NCBI GenBank assembly: GCA_020443345.1
Contig: JAGRIH010000009.1
Location: forward strand, 17,793 to 81,792
Reading direction: 5' to 3'
Source: Halioglobus sp.
GTDB lineage: Bacteria > Pseudomonadota > Gammaproteobacteria > Pseudomonadales > Halieaceae
DNA length: 64,000 nucleotides
Shown: positions 34,454 to 43,622 of the stretch, one piece after another
Layout of the letters: each line of letters starts with the position of its first letter
Numbering within the stretch: position 1 is the first letter of the stretch
The notes under the pieces: model-generated
What the model was told of the DNA's origin: nothing
Databases searched by the model: none
The model's input: the letters and a program-made list of their open reading frames with translations, nothing else
Translations under genes and position numbers: made by a program

Positions 34454-35533
34454 CTACTGTGTGACACGGCTGTCCAGTGCGGACAGTTGAATCAGTTCAT
34501 CGTTTACGCTGGTGGCGGATACGCCGAAGCCGTTTTCGAGAACGCTCAAAAAAGCGTCAATTTTACCGATATCAAAGTAGCCGCCTATGCGCAGATCGGC
34601 AATTGCCGGATCGACGATTTCTATACGCTTGCGGGTATAACGTGACACTTCTGCCACCACCTCGCGCAAGCTTTCGCCGGCAAAGACCCATTTACCACTG
34701 CGCCATGCCAGGGCCTGCTGTAAGCGCTGGGGCGTCAGGTAATCGGGTCCACCGAGGGTACTGGCATAATCGACCCTGCCGCCTGCGCCCAGGGTCACCG
34801 AGTGCCGCGTATCGGCCGGCGCCGTGTCCGGGGCAGTCGCTGCCGGCAGCTCCCGCGATGCCACCTCCACCCGTACGCTGCCTTCGTCAACCAGCACTTC
34901 GATCGCCTCGCCCTGCAGCCGTACGCTGAACGCGGTACCCAGGGCACGCACCTGCCCGCGCCCGGCATACACCACGAACGGTAGTTCCGGGTTCTTCGCC
35001 ACGGCAAAATAAGCCTCGCCGCCAGCCAGATAAACCGCGCGCTCGCGCTCCTCATAGCGCACCCGCACCTCGCTGTGGGTATTGAGCGCGAGCCTGGAAC
35101 CATCACTGAGTAACACCTCGGACTGCTCGCCGACCCCGGTTCGATACACCAGTTCCTGGGTCTGACTCTGGCCGGGGCGCCCGGGCGTCGCGAGCATGCC
35201 CGGCAAGTCCAGCGCGAGCAGCGCCACTGCCGCCACCAGGCTCGCCAACAGTGCCGCGGCGGTGGGGCCGTACAGCCACTGCCAGGCGGTACGGCGGGGC
35301 GGCTCCGCCACCGCGGGAAACAGCTCGGCGAGCACTGCCATGCAGTCCATGGCATCCCAAAGCCGTGCCATCTGCACCAGTTCCCGAACGTGGCGCGAGT
35401 CGGCGGCCAGCCAGGCGCGCAATTCAGCCGACTCCCGCTCATCGAGCTCGCCGCCATCGAGCCGCGCCAGCCAGGCGGCGGCTTCGCGTCGCACCGGTCC
35501 TGCTCCCCGCGGGAACGCTATGATGTTTTTCAT
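34454..35533 (-). CDS. FecR-type anti-sigma factor
   Basis: A protein of 359 residues: N-terminal cytoplasmic DUF4880 helices (AAAWLARLDGGELDERESAELRAWLAADSRHVRELVQMARLWD), a transmembrane helix at about residues 88-112 (TAAALLASLVAAVALLALDL), the periplasmic FecR domain (QELVYRTGVGEQSEVLLSDGSRLALNTHSEVRV) and a C-terminal domain of about 70 residues that contacts STN receptors. It relays the receptor signal to the ECF sigma factor encoded just upstream; the two genes overlap by 4 bp. Normal length for the family. Confidence 0.92.
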   Translation of the reverse strand: MKNIIAFPRGAGPVRREAAAWLARLDGGELDERESAELRAWLAADSRHVRELVQMARLWDAMDCMAVLAELFPAVAEPPRRTAWQWLYGPTAAALLASLVAAVALLALDLPGMLATPGRPGQSQTQELVYRTGVGEQSEVLLSDGSRLALNTHSEVRVRYEERERAVYLAGGEAYFAVAKNPELPFVVYAGRGQVRALGTAFSVRLQGEAIEVLVDEGSVRVEVASRELPAATAPDTAPADTRHSVTLGAGGRVDYASTLGGPDYLTPQRLQQALAWRSGKWVFAGESLREVVAEVSRYTRKRIEIVDPAIADLRIGGYFDIGKIDAFLSVLENGFGVSATSVNDELIQLSALDSRVTQ

Positions 35534-36072
35534 GATCTTTTACACCTCGAAGGGCCGGTCTTTTCCACACGACCCGTTCCCGCCACTTCCCGGTGCTCCA
35601 CATATGCCGCGCAGCGCGTCAGGGCCTTGGCCAGGTGTTTTTCAACCGTGCTGACGCTGATACCGAGCCTGGCGGCAACCTGTTGTTGCGACAGCCCGTA
35701 TACCTTGCGCAAAAGCAGCACCTCCCGGCACCGTTCCGGCAGTTCCAGGGCCGCTCTGCAAAACAACTCCAGGCGCTGCTCATGGCTGACCTGCGTCTCC
35801 AGTGGCACACCGTCTTCTATGACAGTTGGATCCGCCAGATCCTCTATGTAGCGGGACAACTGGTGAGACTTGCTCGCCAGCAGATTGAGAGACAGGTTGC
35901 GGGCGGTGCGGTACAGGTAGGCCTGGGGGTGCTGGATATCCCCCTTGGAGCCGGCCTCCAGCACGCGCAGAAAAGCCTCCTGCGTCAGGTCCTCGGCGTC
36001 TTCCCGCGTACTGCAAAAGCGTGACACGTAGCGCTGCAAGCGCGCGTTCAGCCGTTTGATTTCACTGGTCAT
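35530..36072 (-). CDS. FecI-like ECF sigma factor
   Basis: A sigma factor of 180 residues: region 2 STREDAEDLTQEAFLRVLEAG with the YLYRTARNLSLN core motif, and region 4 LPERCREVLLLRKVYGLSQQQVAARLGISVSTVEKHLAKAL. The frame is open to 36129, but the ATG at 36072 has GAGGAG 4-5 nt upstream and fits the family length. With FecR and the STN receptor it forms a complete cell-surface signalling set, probably inducing the operon 36072 to 29140 when the receptor ligand is present. The ligand is unknown; iron-siderophore is the classical case, a sterol-like substrate the contextual one. Confidence 0.92.
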   Translation of the reverse strand: MTSEIKRLNARLQRYVSRFCSTREDAEDLTQEAFLRVLEAGSKGDIQHPQAYLYRTARNLSLNLLASKSHQLSRYIEDLADPTVIEDGVPLETQVSHEQRLELFCRAALELPERCREVLLLRKVYGLSQQQVAARLGISVSTVEKHLAKALTRCAAYVEHREVAGTGRVEKTGPSRCKRS

Positions 36073-36284
36073 CGCGCTCCTCTTGACACCGTGCGGTCCA
36101 AGGCTTTGCAGTGGGCCTTCCCGGACCAAAACAGCTCATTATTCTGTCGAACCCGTGGTGATTCTACTGTGGTAGCTGGCGCATGTCTCGCGAAGAGCCG
36201 CTCGTGCAGGTAGAGACTGACACCTCTCGATAGAGCGGCCGCCTCATTTCTTTTATACTTTTACTGTCGCGAAGCAGGTTTCCA

Positions 36285-37211
36285 ATGTGCCCGCAAAATC
36301 ACAGAACACAACAGGCCCTGGGTAGGCGCATCGGCAAAGTACTGGAAATCTGGCGCTATCCGGTCAAGAGCATGGGTGGCCAGCGCCTGGAGACTGCCCG
36401 TATCGGTCACAGCGGTCTGGCCGGCGACCGCCACTGGGCAGTGCTCGATGCGCAGCTAACGGAGATACGCAGCGCCAAACGCTGGCCCGAACTGCTGCGC
36501 TACAGGGCGCGCTACAGCGGCGATGGCTGCCCGGGTACCGATGACTACGACGCGCAGGTACAGCATGTGACCGTTACCGCCCCCGACGGGCGGGAACTCG
36601 GCAGCGACCAGCCACACTGTGATGAACAACTGAGCAACTGGCTGGGGCGCGCCGCCACCCTCAGCCGCCGCCGGCCGGCGCACGAGCGCGACCACTACCG
36701 TTTGGCCCGGGCCCGTACCGAGGCCATAAGCAGTGCTGAAATGGGCCTGCTGGAAGACGAAACACCTCCGGATTACAGCGCCATTTCTCCAGAGGTAATG
36801 GGCGCTCTGGCGGACTGTGTGACACCCCCCGGGGTCTACGTCGATGCCTTTCCACTGCACCTGCTCAGTCGCAACACACTGGCCTGGCTGCACGCGCGCA
36901 GCGGGCTCGATACCGATGTGCGGCGCTTTCGCCCCAACTTGCTGATCGAGGTAGACGGCGCCGGAGACAGCGCCGCGGAACACGGCTGGCCCGGCGCGCG
37001 GCTGGGCATAGGTAAGACCATTTTGCGGGTGGATTCACTGACCGTGCGCTGTGCCATGCCGGGGCGCTCCCAGCCACTGCATGATCTCGCCGAACAGCGG
37101 GCCCTGGTGCGTGCGCTGGTGGACCACTGCCAGCGCTGCCTGGGCCTGAATATCATTGTCGAGCAAACCGGGCTGATTCGCACCGGTGATCCCATCTTCC
37201 GTCTCGACTAA
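36285..37211 (+). CDS. MOSC domain protein
   Basis: A 308-residue protein with a beta-barrel N-terminal domain (GKVLEIWRYPVKSMGGQRLE, GLAGDRHWAVLD) and a C-terminal MOSC domain (TDVRRFRPNLLIEVDG, HGWPGARLGIGKTILRVDSLTVRCAMPGRSQPLHDL). MOSC proteins bind molybdenum cofactor sulfur carriers or act as reductases of N-hydroxylated compounds. The Cys in VRCAMPG could be the cofactor-binding residue. Divergent from the sigma factor gene, with 212 bp between. No functional link to the steroid genes is visible, apart from the molybdenum hydroxylase locus at the left edge. Confidence 0.87.
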   Translation: MCPQNHRTQQALGRRIGKVLEIWRYPVKSMGGQRLETARIGHSGLAGDRHWAVLDAQLTEIRSAKRWPELLRYRARYSGDGCPGTDDYDAQVQHVTVTAPDGRELGSDQPHCDEQLSNWLGRAATLSRRRPAHERDHYRLARARTEAISSAEMGLLEDETPPDYSAISPEVMGALADCVTPPGVYVDAFPLHLLSRNTLAWLHARSGLDTDVRRFRPNLLIEVDGAGDSAAEHGWPGARLGIGKTILRVDSLTVRCAMPGRSQPLHDLAEQRALVRALVDHCQRCLGLNIIVEQTGLIRTGDPIFRLD

Positions 37212-37303
37212 ACCCCCCGCAGGACTGTGCATGCCACGTATCGATCGCTACCTGAGCGACGCGGTGCACGCCCGCTCTGCTGCAGATCCCGGCCGCGCCT
37301 GCC

Positions 37304-37828
37304 TCAATCGTCGAAGTCTATAACGTGAACCGGATTGCAGCCGTCCCAGTCACGCACCGCGGCAATACCCTGCTGGATCAGCTCGCGCTGCCCCGTACCT
37401 TCGATAAATTCAAACAAAACGCCGGGCTCATCTGGCGATTCCAGGTAGACCACCCGCACCGCGGCGTTTTCGGCACGAAACGCAACGGTGAGACCGCGCT
37501 CGAGGGCTTCTGACTCAGCCCGGTCCAGGTCATCGGCCAGCCAGGCCAAATGGTGAATGCCCAGGAGAGGCCGCCCGTCTTCATCCTGATAGGGGGAAAC
37601 AGCCCCTGCGCGCAGCGCGATGAGTTCAATTTGCTGATCACCGATGTAAGACAGGCCCACATCGATGGTCACGCGCGTCGCTGCGCCCCGGTACAGGCCA
37701 TCCAGAACGACATTGTGGAAACAGGTCCACGGACCCACACCGCGCTCGATCCAGCGCTGCACACCGGCGCTCAAATCCTCCACCAGATAAGCAATCTGGA
37801 TAACGGGCCCAAACAAGGTGGATATCAC
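37304..37828 (-). CDS. VOC/glyoxalase-like protein
   Basis: A 174-residue vicinal oxygen chelate protein: VIQIAYLVEDLSAGVQRWIERGVGPWT, YIGDQQIELIALRAG, LLGIHHLAWLADDLDRAESEALERG, VVYLESPDEPGVLFEFIEG. Metal-binding His/Glu positions (IQIAYLV, IELI, GIHHLAW, FEFIEG) fit methylmalonyl-CoA epimerase-like or dioxygenase-like relatives. The start is a GTG at 37828 with AAGAGGAG 5-6 nt upstream; the open frame to 37933 crosses a remnant of another gene and is not used. Function not predictable. Confidence 0.8.
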   Translation of the reverse strand: MISTLFGPVIQIAYLVEDLSAGVQRWIERGVGPWTCFHNVVLDGLYRGAATRVTIDVGLSYIGDQQIELIALRAGAVSPYQDEDGRPLLGIHHLAWLADDLDRAESEALERGLTVAFRAENAAVRVVYLESPDEPGVLFEFIEGTGQRELIQQGIAAVRDWDGCNPVHVIDFDD

Positions 37829-37889
37829 GGCGTCTCCTCTTACCTGGCCAACGACCCCCGCAGGGCAGCGCCCGCGGCCGGTCTGCCCC

Positions 37890-37955
37890 TCAAAACTGGT
37901 AGGACAGCTCCAGGCCGTAGGTACGCGGGTCACCGAAGTAGCTGACTGTCCACAA
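37890..37955 (-). pseudogene. Remnant of a TonB-dependent receptor C-terminus
   Basis: In one minus-strand frame the sequence encodes LWTVSYFGDPRTYGLELSYQ followed by Phe and a stop at 37890-37892. This is the last strand of a TonB-dependent receptor (conserved DPRTYGLELSYQF). Nothing upstream in this frame resembles a receptor, so the rest has been lost; the segment lies in a 323-bp gap between VOC and SDR genes in which I see no other coding region. Confidence 0.6.
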
Positions 37956-38151
37956 ACCGCATCGAGGTACTCCTTGTAATTATTATGGAATACTGTGCTG
38001 TCGGCAGCTTGTGCCCACTACAGCCATAAGATATTAGCGCACCTTGAAGCGCGTGGTGAGCCCCTGTCCGGCAATACCCCTGTGAAATGTGACCATTTTC
38101 CATCAGTGCGTTACTGCCTGCCGTGGGCAGATAGAGACTGGCTCGCGGCAC

Positions 38152-38955
38152 TCAGGCCGGCATATATTCCCCGCCATTTACATCCAGGCTCGCGCCGGTG
38201 ACGGCCGAGGCGTAGTCGGACACCAGGAACAGGGCGGCGCGGGCGCACTCCTCATCGGTGACGATCCGGCCCAGGGGGATATTGCGCGCTATCGGCGCAA
38301 TGATCTCCTCCTGCGATACCCCCTGTTGCTCGGCGGCGTACTCCACATAGCCCTGCACCGGCGCGCCCCACATCCAGCCCATAAGCGCCGAGTTGACCCG
38401 GATGCCGGAGCTGCCCAGTTCCGCCGCCAGGTACTTGGTCGCGGCCGCCAGCGCCGCCTTGGAGGCCGCGTAGCCCGATTCGCCCCCCGCGGCCATGATC
38501 GCCGGCTTGCGCGTAGCCATGGTGTTGATATTCACGATGGCGCCCTGTCCGCGCGCCTTCATCGACGGTATCACCGCCTGGGTGAGTTGCATGGTGCCGA
38601 TCAAGTTGGTGTTCACAACCCGCTGCCACTCATCGAGGTCCGCGCTCTCGACGGGCTCGAAGTTGCCGTGATAATAGGCGCTGTTCACCAGTGCGTCGAT
38701 ACGGCCAAACTTGTCGATGGCGGCCTCCACCAGCCGCTCGCACTGCGCGCGCTCGCAGATATCGGTGGCTACTGCGAGCGTCTCGCAGCTTGTGCCCAGT
38801 GCCTGAATCTGCTCCTGGGCATCGGCCAGTTTCTGCGGGGTGCGAGCCGCCAGTACCACAGCTCTCGCACCCTCCTGTGCCGCCGCAACGGCGAGCTTGA
38901 CCCCCAGGCCCGGACCGATACCCGAGACGATGACCACTTTATCTGCTAACAACAT
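38152..38955 (-). CDS. Short-chain dehydrogenase/reductase
   Basis: A 267-residue SDR: VVIVSGIGPGLGVKLAVAAAQEG, where the usual TGxxxGIG motif reads SGIGPGLG, VLAARTPQKL favouring NADP, LVNSAYYHGNFEPVE (NNAG replaced by NSAY) and SGYAASKAALAAATKYLA with catalytic Tyr and Lys. Divergent SDRs of this kind occur in terpene and steroid clusters. Followed upstream on the same strand by a sulfotransferase gene (12-bp gap), so probably co-transcribed with it. Substrate unknown. Confidence 0.85.
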   Translation of the reverse strand: MLLADKVVIVSGIGPGLGVKLAVAAAQEGARAVVLAARTPQKLADAQEQIQALGTSCETLAVATDICERAQCERLVEAAIDKFGRIDALVNSAYYHGNFEPVESADLDEWQRVVNTNLIGTMQLTQAVIPSMKARGQGAIVNINTMATRKPAIMAAGGESGYAASKAALAAATKYLAAELGSSGIRVNSALMGWMWGAPVQGYVEYAAEQQGVSQEEIIAPIARNIPLGRIVTDEECARAALFLVSDYASAVTGASLDVNGGEYMPA

Positions 38956-38967
38956 GGCAATTGATTC

Positions 38968-40167
38968 CTATGGTTTGATGTAACGGCTTCGATACTGTGA
39001 AAAGTTGCGCTGGATTTGCTCGGTGCTCAGAGCGAATTGCTCCAGGGTGTAGTTGTGGGGCGCGCGCTGTTCGCGCCGGTTGGCGTCGCGATAGCGGGCA
39101 ATCGCTTCGCGGGCCGCAGCGGTCAGTTCCAGTTGCAAAAAGTGGTAGATGCGCTCGAGCACGTCCATCGGACGGCTGACCGTATCACTGAAGTGCACGT
39201 CGAGAAAACGCTCCGCAGGCAGCGTGTCGCGCACCTGCATTGCGTGCGCCAGCCCGGCGGCCATCTTGTCGTTCCACTGTCGGCCGGCAATCGCCGGATC
39301 GGCAACGTCGCTGCCCAGGCGCCACAGGCTGTAGATAAAACTCGCCAGGGACGGGATGGTTTCCACTGGATCGCGGTGGGTCTGAATCACGTGTGCATCC
39401 GGAAACACCTTGAACAACACATCCATGCAATGCACGTGGTGCGGGGACTTCAATACCCATTGCTGCCCCACTTCGCCGCGCTGTTTTTTCTGCCACTGCA
39501 GAAACTGCAGCAGGCGCTTGAGATAGCGGTAGCCCTCGGTCTGATCCTGCGTGGCGAGCCACTGGCCGAACCCGGCCACGTTCGCCATGGACTCCGGGCC
39601 GGTGCTGTAAAAGGACTGCTCCAGGAGCATGATCTCCTCGTCGGCCTCCTCGGCATCGAGCGGGTGAATGGCCGCCAGCTCCGGCACGTGCTCGAGCATG
39701 GCGGCCACTTCCGCTTTGGCCACGGCAATCCGCGGGTCGTCGGTACGGGACAAATCGTCGTCACTGAGCGGCACGGGAAAGCGCGTCTCCCACCAGGCCG
39801 CGGCGTAAAAGCGCGGGTCGGCCGCCAGCATACGGTGTAACATAGTGGTGCCAGTGCGCGGCAGTCCGACGATAAACACCGGTCGCTCTATCCGCTCATC
39901 TGCAATATCCCGATAGCGGTTGAGATAGCTTTCAAAGCGCAGTCGCGTACACAAAATGTCCAGGATGCGCTGGCGGTGCGTGGCGCGGCCGATCTCATGC
40001 AGTTGAGCCTCTGTATCGAGCGAGTGCAACAGGCGGGCCATGGGTTCGCGAAAATTCCAGCTTCCAAAGTCTGACAGGCCTGTACTACGCTGCGCCTCGT
40101 CGATAATCGACTCCGGGTTGAGGCTAACTGTAGCGGACACCTGTGACACCTCTTGGTCTCCAGCCAT
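38968..40167 (-). CDS. Sulfotransferase family protein
   Basis: A 399-residue protein with the 5'-phosphosulfate-binding loop VFIVGLPRTGTTMLHRMLA (about residue 97) and a 3'-phosphate site HVIQTHRDPVETIPSLASF (about residue 260), both typical of PAPS-dependent sulfotransferases. Its relatives with EEADEEIMLLEQSFYS are widespread in marine and actinobacterial steroid-degrader genomes; the acceptor is not known and some members may not transfer sulfate. It lies 2 bp downstream of the DUF1214 gene, so the two are surely an operon. Confidence 0.85.
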   Translation of the reverse strand: MAGDQEVSQVSATVSLNPESIIDEAQRSTGLSDFGSWNFREPMARLLHSLDTEAQLHEIGRATHRQRILDILCTRLRFESYLNRYRDIADERIERPVFIVGLPRTGTTMLHRMLAADPRFYAAAWWETRFPVPLSDDDLSRTDDPRIAVAKAEVAAMLEHVPELAAIHPLDAEEADEEIMLLEQSFYSTGPESMANVAGFGQWLATQDQTEGYRYLKRLLQFLQWQKKQRGEVGQQWVLKSPHHVHCMDVLFKVFPDAHVIQTHRDPVETIPSLASFIYSLWRLGSDVADPAIAGRQWNDKMAAGLAHAMQVRDTLPAERFLDVHFSDTVSRPMDVLERIYHFLQLELTAAAREAIARYRDANRREQRAPHNYTLEQFALSTEQIQRNFSQYRSRYIKP

Positions 40168-40169
40168 TG

Positions 40170-41276
40170 TCAGTTACCGCCCAGTTCAGCCAGACTGACC
40201 TTCCTCACTTTGGGGTGCACCTGCTCTTTGGAACCCACCCAGCGAAAACACAGGGTGCCCTGCTCACCGCCCTCGGTTTCCAGCCAGTTTGGCTGAGCGG
40301 GATCGCGGTGCGCCAGCACCAGGGTCACGCTGCCGTCGCTGTTATAGTGCGCGTTGTGCTTGTTGATGCAGATACGATGGTAGCGATAATCGAGCGACTC
40401 CATCCAGTAGTTGTCAATCTGGATATTCCAGGTCTCACACTCGGGGATACGCTCCACCTCGATCAACAGGGCCTCATCCTCCTCCAGCTGCCAGTAGCCG
40501 TGGTAGTAGAAAATATTCGGATCGCCCCCCACCGACTGGCACAGCGCCTGGTCCGCCGGCGGCAGTTCGTTGGGTGCGCCCAGGTAGCTCTGCGCCCAGT
40601 CGGCAAACAGTCTGGCAGTGCCCTCGGCAAAATTGGCCGCCCGCAGCAAACCCTGCGCGATTTCTTCGGGCTCCGGCGGTACGTGCGCGACATCTGCCGC
40701 CAGTGGTTTGATGGTGACTTCGGCGGCCACTTCCGCCCGGCGATCGTGAAAGGTGTGACGTACCAGCACTGCATTGCTGTCGGGCTCCATGGGCAGCCAG
40801 TTACCGGGGTGGCGCTGCTGGCTTACAATAATCTCAAAGCTGCCGTCGTCTTCGACCACCAGGTTATTGGTGTCCAGAAAGCCGGTTTCCGGCAGTGTGC
40901 CATCGCCCTCGTAGCCCCCCTTCTGGGTGCGAAAACTCAGGTAGTGCACGGTGTTGCGCTGCCCGCGTATGCGGTAATCGCGATCGCCCCTGAGCCGGGC
41001 GTACTGGTAGAGATTATCGGGGTTGTCCGCGCCGATCTTGGCCGTCTCGTGGGAGGTCCGGAAAAACACAGGGTGGTCCGGGTCCGCAAACTCGACGTGC
41101 ATTTCCAGGCCGATGCGCAGCAGGCGCGTCAGATAGCGAAAACCCTCGGCCCGCGTGGCCGCATCCGCCGGCGCTTCCGGCCGCAGCACCTGGTCGCCGG
41201 CGCGTTTGAGTGTGTCGCAAAACTGGTGCCAGAGTTCTCCGGATACCAGTGCCTGTTCTGAATTCAATTCACTCAT
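40170..41276 (-). CDS. DUF1214 domain protein
   Basis: A 368-residue protein with a C-terminal DUF1214 domain: YYHGYWQLEEDEALLIEVERIPECETWNIQIDNYWMESLDYRYH and GSVTLVLAHRDPAQPNWLETEG. The N-terminal half (RAEGFRYLTRLLRIGLEMHVEFADPDHPVF) is the usual companion region. No biochemical function is established. The start at 41276 follows a GGAGGAGGG stretch; the frame continues to 41345 without another good site. First gene of the operon with the sulfotransferase and SDR. Confidence 0.85.
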   Translation of the reverse strand: MSELNSEQALVSGELWHQFCDTLKRAGDQVLRPEAPADAATRAEGFRYLTRLLRIGLEMHVEFADPDHPVFFRTSHETAKIGADNPDNLYQYARLRGDRDYRIRGQRNTVHYLSFRTQKGGYEGDGTLPETGFLDTNNLVVEDDGSFEIIVSQQRHPGNWLPMEPDSNAVLVRHTFHDRRAEVAAEVTIKPLAADVAHVPPEPEEIAQGLLRAANFAEGTARLFADWAQSYLGAPNELPPADQALCQSVGGDPNIFYYHGYWQLEEDEALLIEVERIPECETWNIQIDNYWMESLDYRYHRICINKHNAHYNSDGSVTLVLAHRDPAQPNWLETEGGEQGTLCFRWVGSKEQVHPKVRKVSLAELGGN

Positions 41277-41748
41277 TGCCCATTTTCCCTCCTCCTTCAC
41301 ACCGCCGCGCCAGGCTGCGGACGGGGAACCGGGCATCGCGAGCAAGGCCAGTGACCGGTTCCGTAATCACTTATCCTGACAGCCGCCAGATGGTGCCCTG
41401 TCACTGAACACTGTAGCGCCGAACACAAACCAAGAGAATCGAAACGGCGCGACCACAGGATACCTGGCCCGAATAGAAATGATTATGTCCACTTATGAAC
41501 TTGCTTTCCCGGCAATGCAATGAGCGGCGATATAACCTTGTACCCTGCTCGTGCGCCAGCCGCTTTACAACTGCGTTTTTCAAGCCTCACGTCTGACCCG
41601 TTATAATGGTGCGATATCGGTGTTCAGGTTTCGTTGCGCTTGCTGCCGAGGTAGTCGGAACGGATGAGGCGCGGATGACAGAGGGGACTTCCTGTGTCGC
41701 TCCCTGATCATTAAACGACAACAGACAAAACTCCCGGAAACTACCTGT
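41277..41748. other. 472-bp divergent intergenic region
   Basis: No gene or repeat seen. It holds the start signals of the DUF1214 operon (minus) and the MFS gene (plus). A perfect TATAAT is present at 41602-41607, with only a weak -35-like TTTCAA 18 bp before it, giving a leader of about 130 nt to the MFS start. Confidence 0.5.
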
Positions 41749-43056
41749 ATGAGCCGATCCGGCGAACCTACCCCAGAACAGCAGCAAAGCGAAGTCACCA
41801 GCCTGTATTCCTACTACGTCCTCGCCCTGCTCTCGATAGTCTACGTGTTCAATTTCATCGACCGGCAGATCATGGCGGTGTTGATCGATCCGATCAAGGC
41901 GGAGTTTGGCGTGTCGGACACGGCCATGGGTTTTCTGTCCGGGTTTGCCTTTGTGTTCTTCTATACGCTGGTGGGCATTCCCATTGCACGCTGGGCGGAC
42001 CGCGGTTCCCGGCGCTTTATCATCGCTGTGGCGATAGCCATGTGGAGCCTGATGACCGCGGCCTCGGGCCTGGCCAGAAGTTTTGCGCAACTGGCGGTGA
42101 TCCGCGTGCTGGTCGGGGTGGGTGAAGCCGGCGCCACGCCGCCGTCGCACTCGCTGCTGTCGGATTACTTTCCGCTGAACAAGCGCGCCACGGCACTGGC
42201 GATTTACTCCTGGGGGGTGTACATCGGCGCGGCCCTGGCCTTTCCCATCGGCGGCTATCTGGTAGCCCACTACGGCTGGCGCACCGCGTTTTATGCGGTG
42301 GGCCTGCCGGGTGTCGCCCTGTCCCTGCTGGTGTGGTTCACGGTGCGGGAACTGCCGCGCGGGCGGGCGGAAACCGGCGCGGCCAATGTCGAACACGCCT
42401 CCCTGGGCGAGGTGGTGCGGTTTCTGCTGTCGCGGCGCTCCTTCATGCTCATCGTACTGGGTTCATCGCTGCAATCGCTCTCCGGATTTGGCGTCATTAC
42501 CTGGGGCGCGCCGTTCCTGAGCCGGGTGCACGCGATGGGCTGGACGGAAATCGGCGTCACCATGGGCTGGATTATCGGCATCGCCGGCTGCACCGGCGTG
42601 TTCCTCGGCGGCAAGCTGGCCGACCGGCTCGGCCGGAGGGACACCGCGTGGTATATGCGCCTGCCGGCACTGGAGTCTTTCCTGTGTATCCCCTTCGTCA
42701 CCGGCTTTGCGCTGCTGGCCGATACGCGGCTGGCGGTGCTGAGCTTTATCCCCTTTTACTTTCTGGGCGCCGCCTACGTCGGCCCCATGCACGCCATGGT
42801 ACAGAGCCTGGTGCGCGTGCGTATGCGCGCCACTGCGTCGGCCATTTTACTGTTTGTCGTCAACATGATTGGCGCCGGGCTGGGGCCGCTGGCGATCGGC
42901 CTGTTGAACGATTACGTGTTCGGTCCGATCTACGGCGAGATGGCCATTCGCTATTCGATCTTTGTCATCGGGCTGGTGGGCGGCCTGGCCAGCATTTTGT
43001 TCTGGCAGGCCTCGAAATCGCTCAGTGCAGATCTGGCCAACCGCGACGTGGACTGA
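41749..43056 (+). CDS. Major facilitator superfamily transporter (spinster-like)
   Basis: A 435-residue, twelve-helix MFS protein: LSIVYVFNFIDRQIMAVLIDPIKAEF, IARWADRGSRRFIIAVAIAMW (the loop 2-3 signature D-R-G-S-R-R) and LVGVGEAGATPPSHSLLSDYFPLNKR. The FxDRQ and GVGEA motifs are those of spinster-type transporters common near lipid and terpene catabolic genes. Substrate unknown; export or uptake of an acid intermediate is possible. It converges on a thioesterase gene with only 3 bp between stops. Confidence 0.9.
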   Translation: MSRSGEPTPEQQQSEVTSLYSYYVLALLSIVYVFNFIDRQIMAVLIDPIKAEFGVSDTAMGFLSGFAFVFFYTLVGIPIARWADRGSRRFIIAVAIAMWSLMTAASGLARSFAQLAVIRVLVGVGEAGATPPSHSLLSDYFPLNKRATALAIYSWGVYIGAALAFPIGGYLVAHYGWRTAFYAVGLPGVALSLLVWFTVRELPRGRAETGAANVEHASLGEVVRFLLSRRSFMLIVLGSSLQSLSGFGVITWGAPFLSRVHAMGWTEIGVTMGWIIGIAGCTGVFLGGKLADRLGRRDTAWYMRLPALESFLCIPFVTGFALLADTRLAVLSFIPFYFLGAAYVGPMHAMVQSLVRVRMRATASAILLFVVNMIGAGLGPLAIGLLNDYVFGPIYGEMAIRYSIFVIGLVGGLASILFWQASKSLSADLANRDVD

Positions 43057-43059
43057 ACC

Positions 43060-43455
43060 CTACTCGGGGTTTACCGCCAGCTTTTTGACAAAAAAGGTAC
43101 CGCTGGCTTTCGCGATCAAGCGGTCGTTTTCATCGACGACTTCACCTTCGGCAAAACAAGTCTGCTTGCTGCGATTGACTACCCGACCCCGGGCGGTCAA
43201 CTTTCCAGAGCCCACCGGGCGAAAGTAATTGATTTTCATCTCCAGGGTCGGGCTGGCGTAGTCTTGCGGAATCTGGCGCATCACGGCGCGCGCCAGTGCG
43301 GAATCCAGCAGGGTGAATACCATGCCGCCATGCACCAGCCCGGCAACACTGAGATGCATGGGTTCGAGCAGCACTTCCAGCACATGGTCGCCCTGCTCGT
43401 CCGCTCCCATATCCACTATCTTGAGGTGCCTGGTATATTCGCTCGCCTGTTGCAT
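43060..43455 (-). CDS. PaaI-type hot-dog thioesterase
   Basis: A 131-residue single hot-dog domain protein: LSVAGLVHGGMVFTLLDSALARAVM is the catalytic helix with the G-G-M-x7-D pattern of PaaI/YdiI thioesterases, then ASPTLEMKINYFRPVGSGKLTARGRVVNRSKQTCFAEGEV. It would hydrolyse acyl-CoAs, for example to free CoA from dead-end intermediates. Divergent from the SDR at 43623. Confidence 0.87.
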   Translation of the reverse strand: MQQASEYTRHLKIVDMGADEQGDHVLEVLLEPMHLSVAGLVHGGMVFTLLDSALARAVMRQIPQDYASPTLEMKINYFRPVGSGKLTARGRVVNRSKQTCFAEGEVVDENDRLIAKASGTFFVKKLAVNPE

Positions 43456-43622
43456 AAACCGCCTTTAAAATACCGTCCGCACAATGTTCGATCACAACAC
43501 CCCGCCTATCATACAGGCCGCGGTCCGCGCTGACGATTGCGGCCTGCTGAGCATTCAGGATGGGGCAGTTCGTGGCATCAGTTGCGCAATAGGCAACCAA
43601 ACGTTAACCAGAGGAATTTTCC

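Noticed and set aside
37934..38151. Small open frame of 73 codons next to the SDR
   Set aside because: No homology is recognisable, and part of it overlaps the receptor remnant in another frame.
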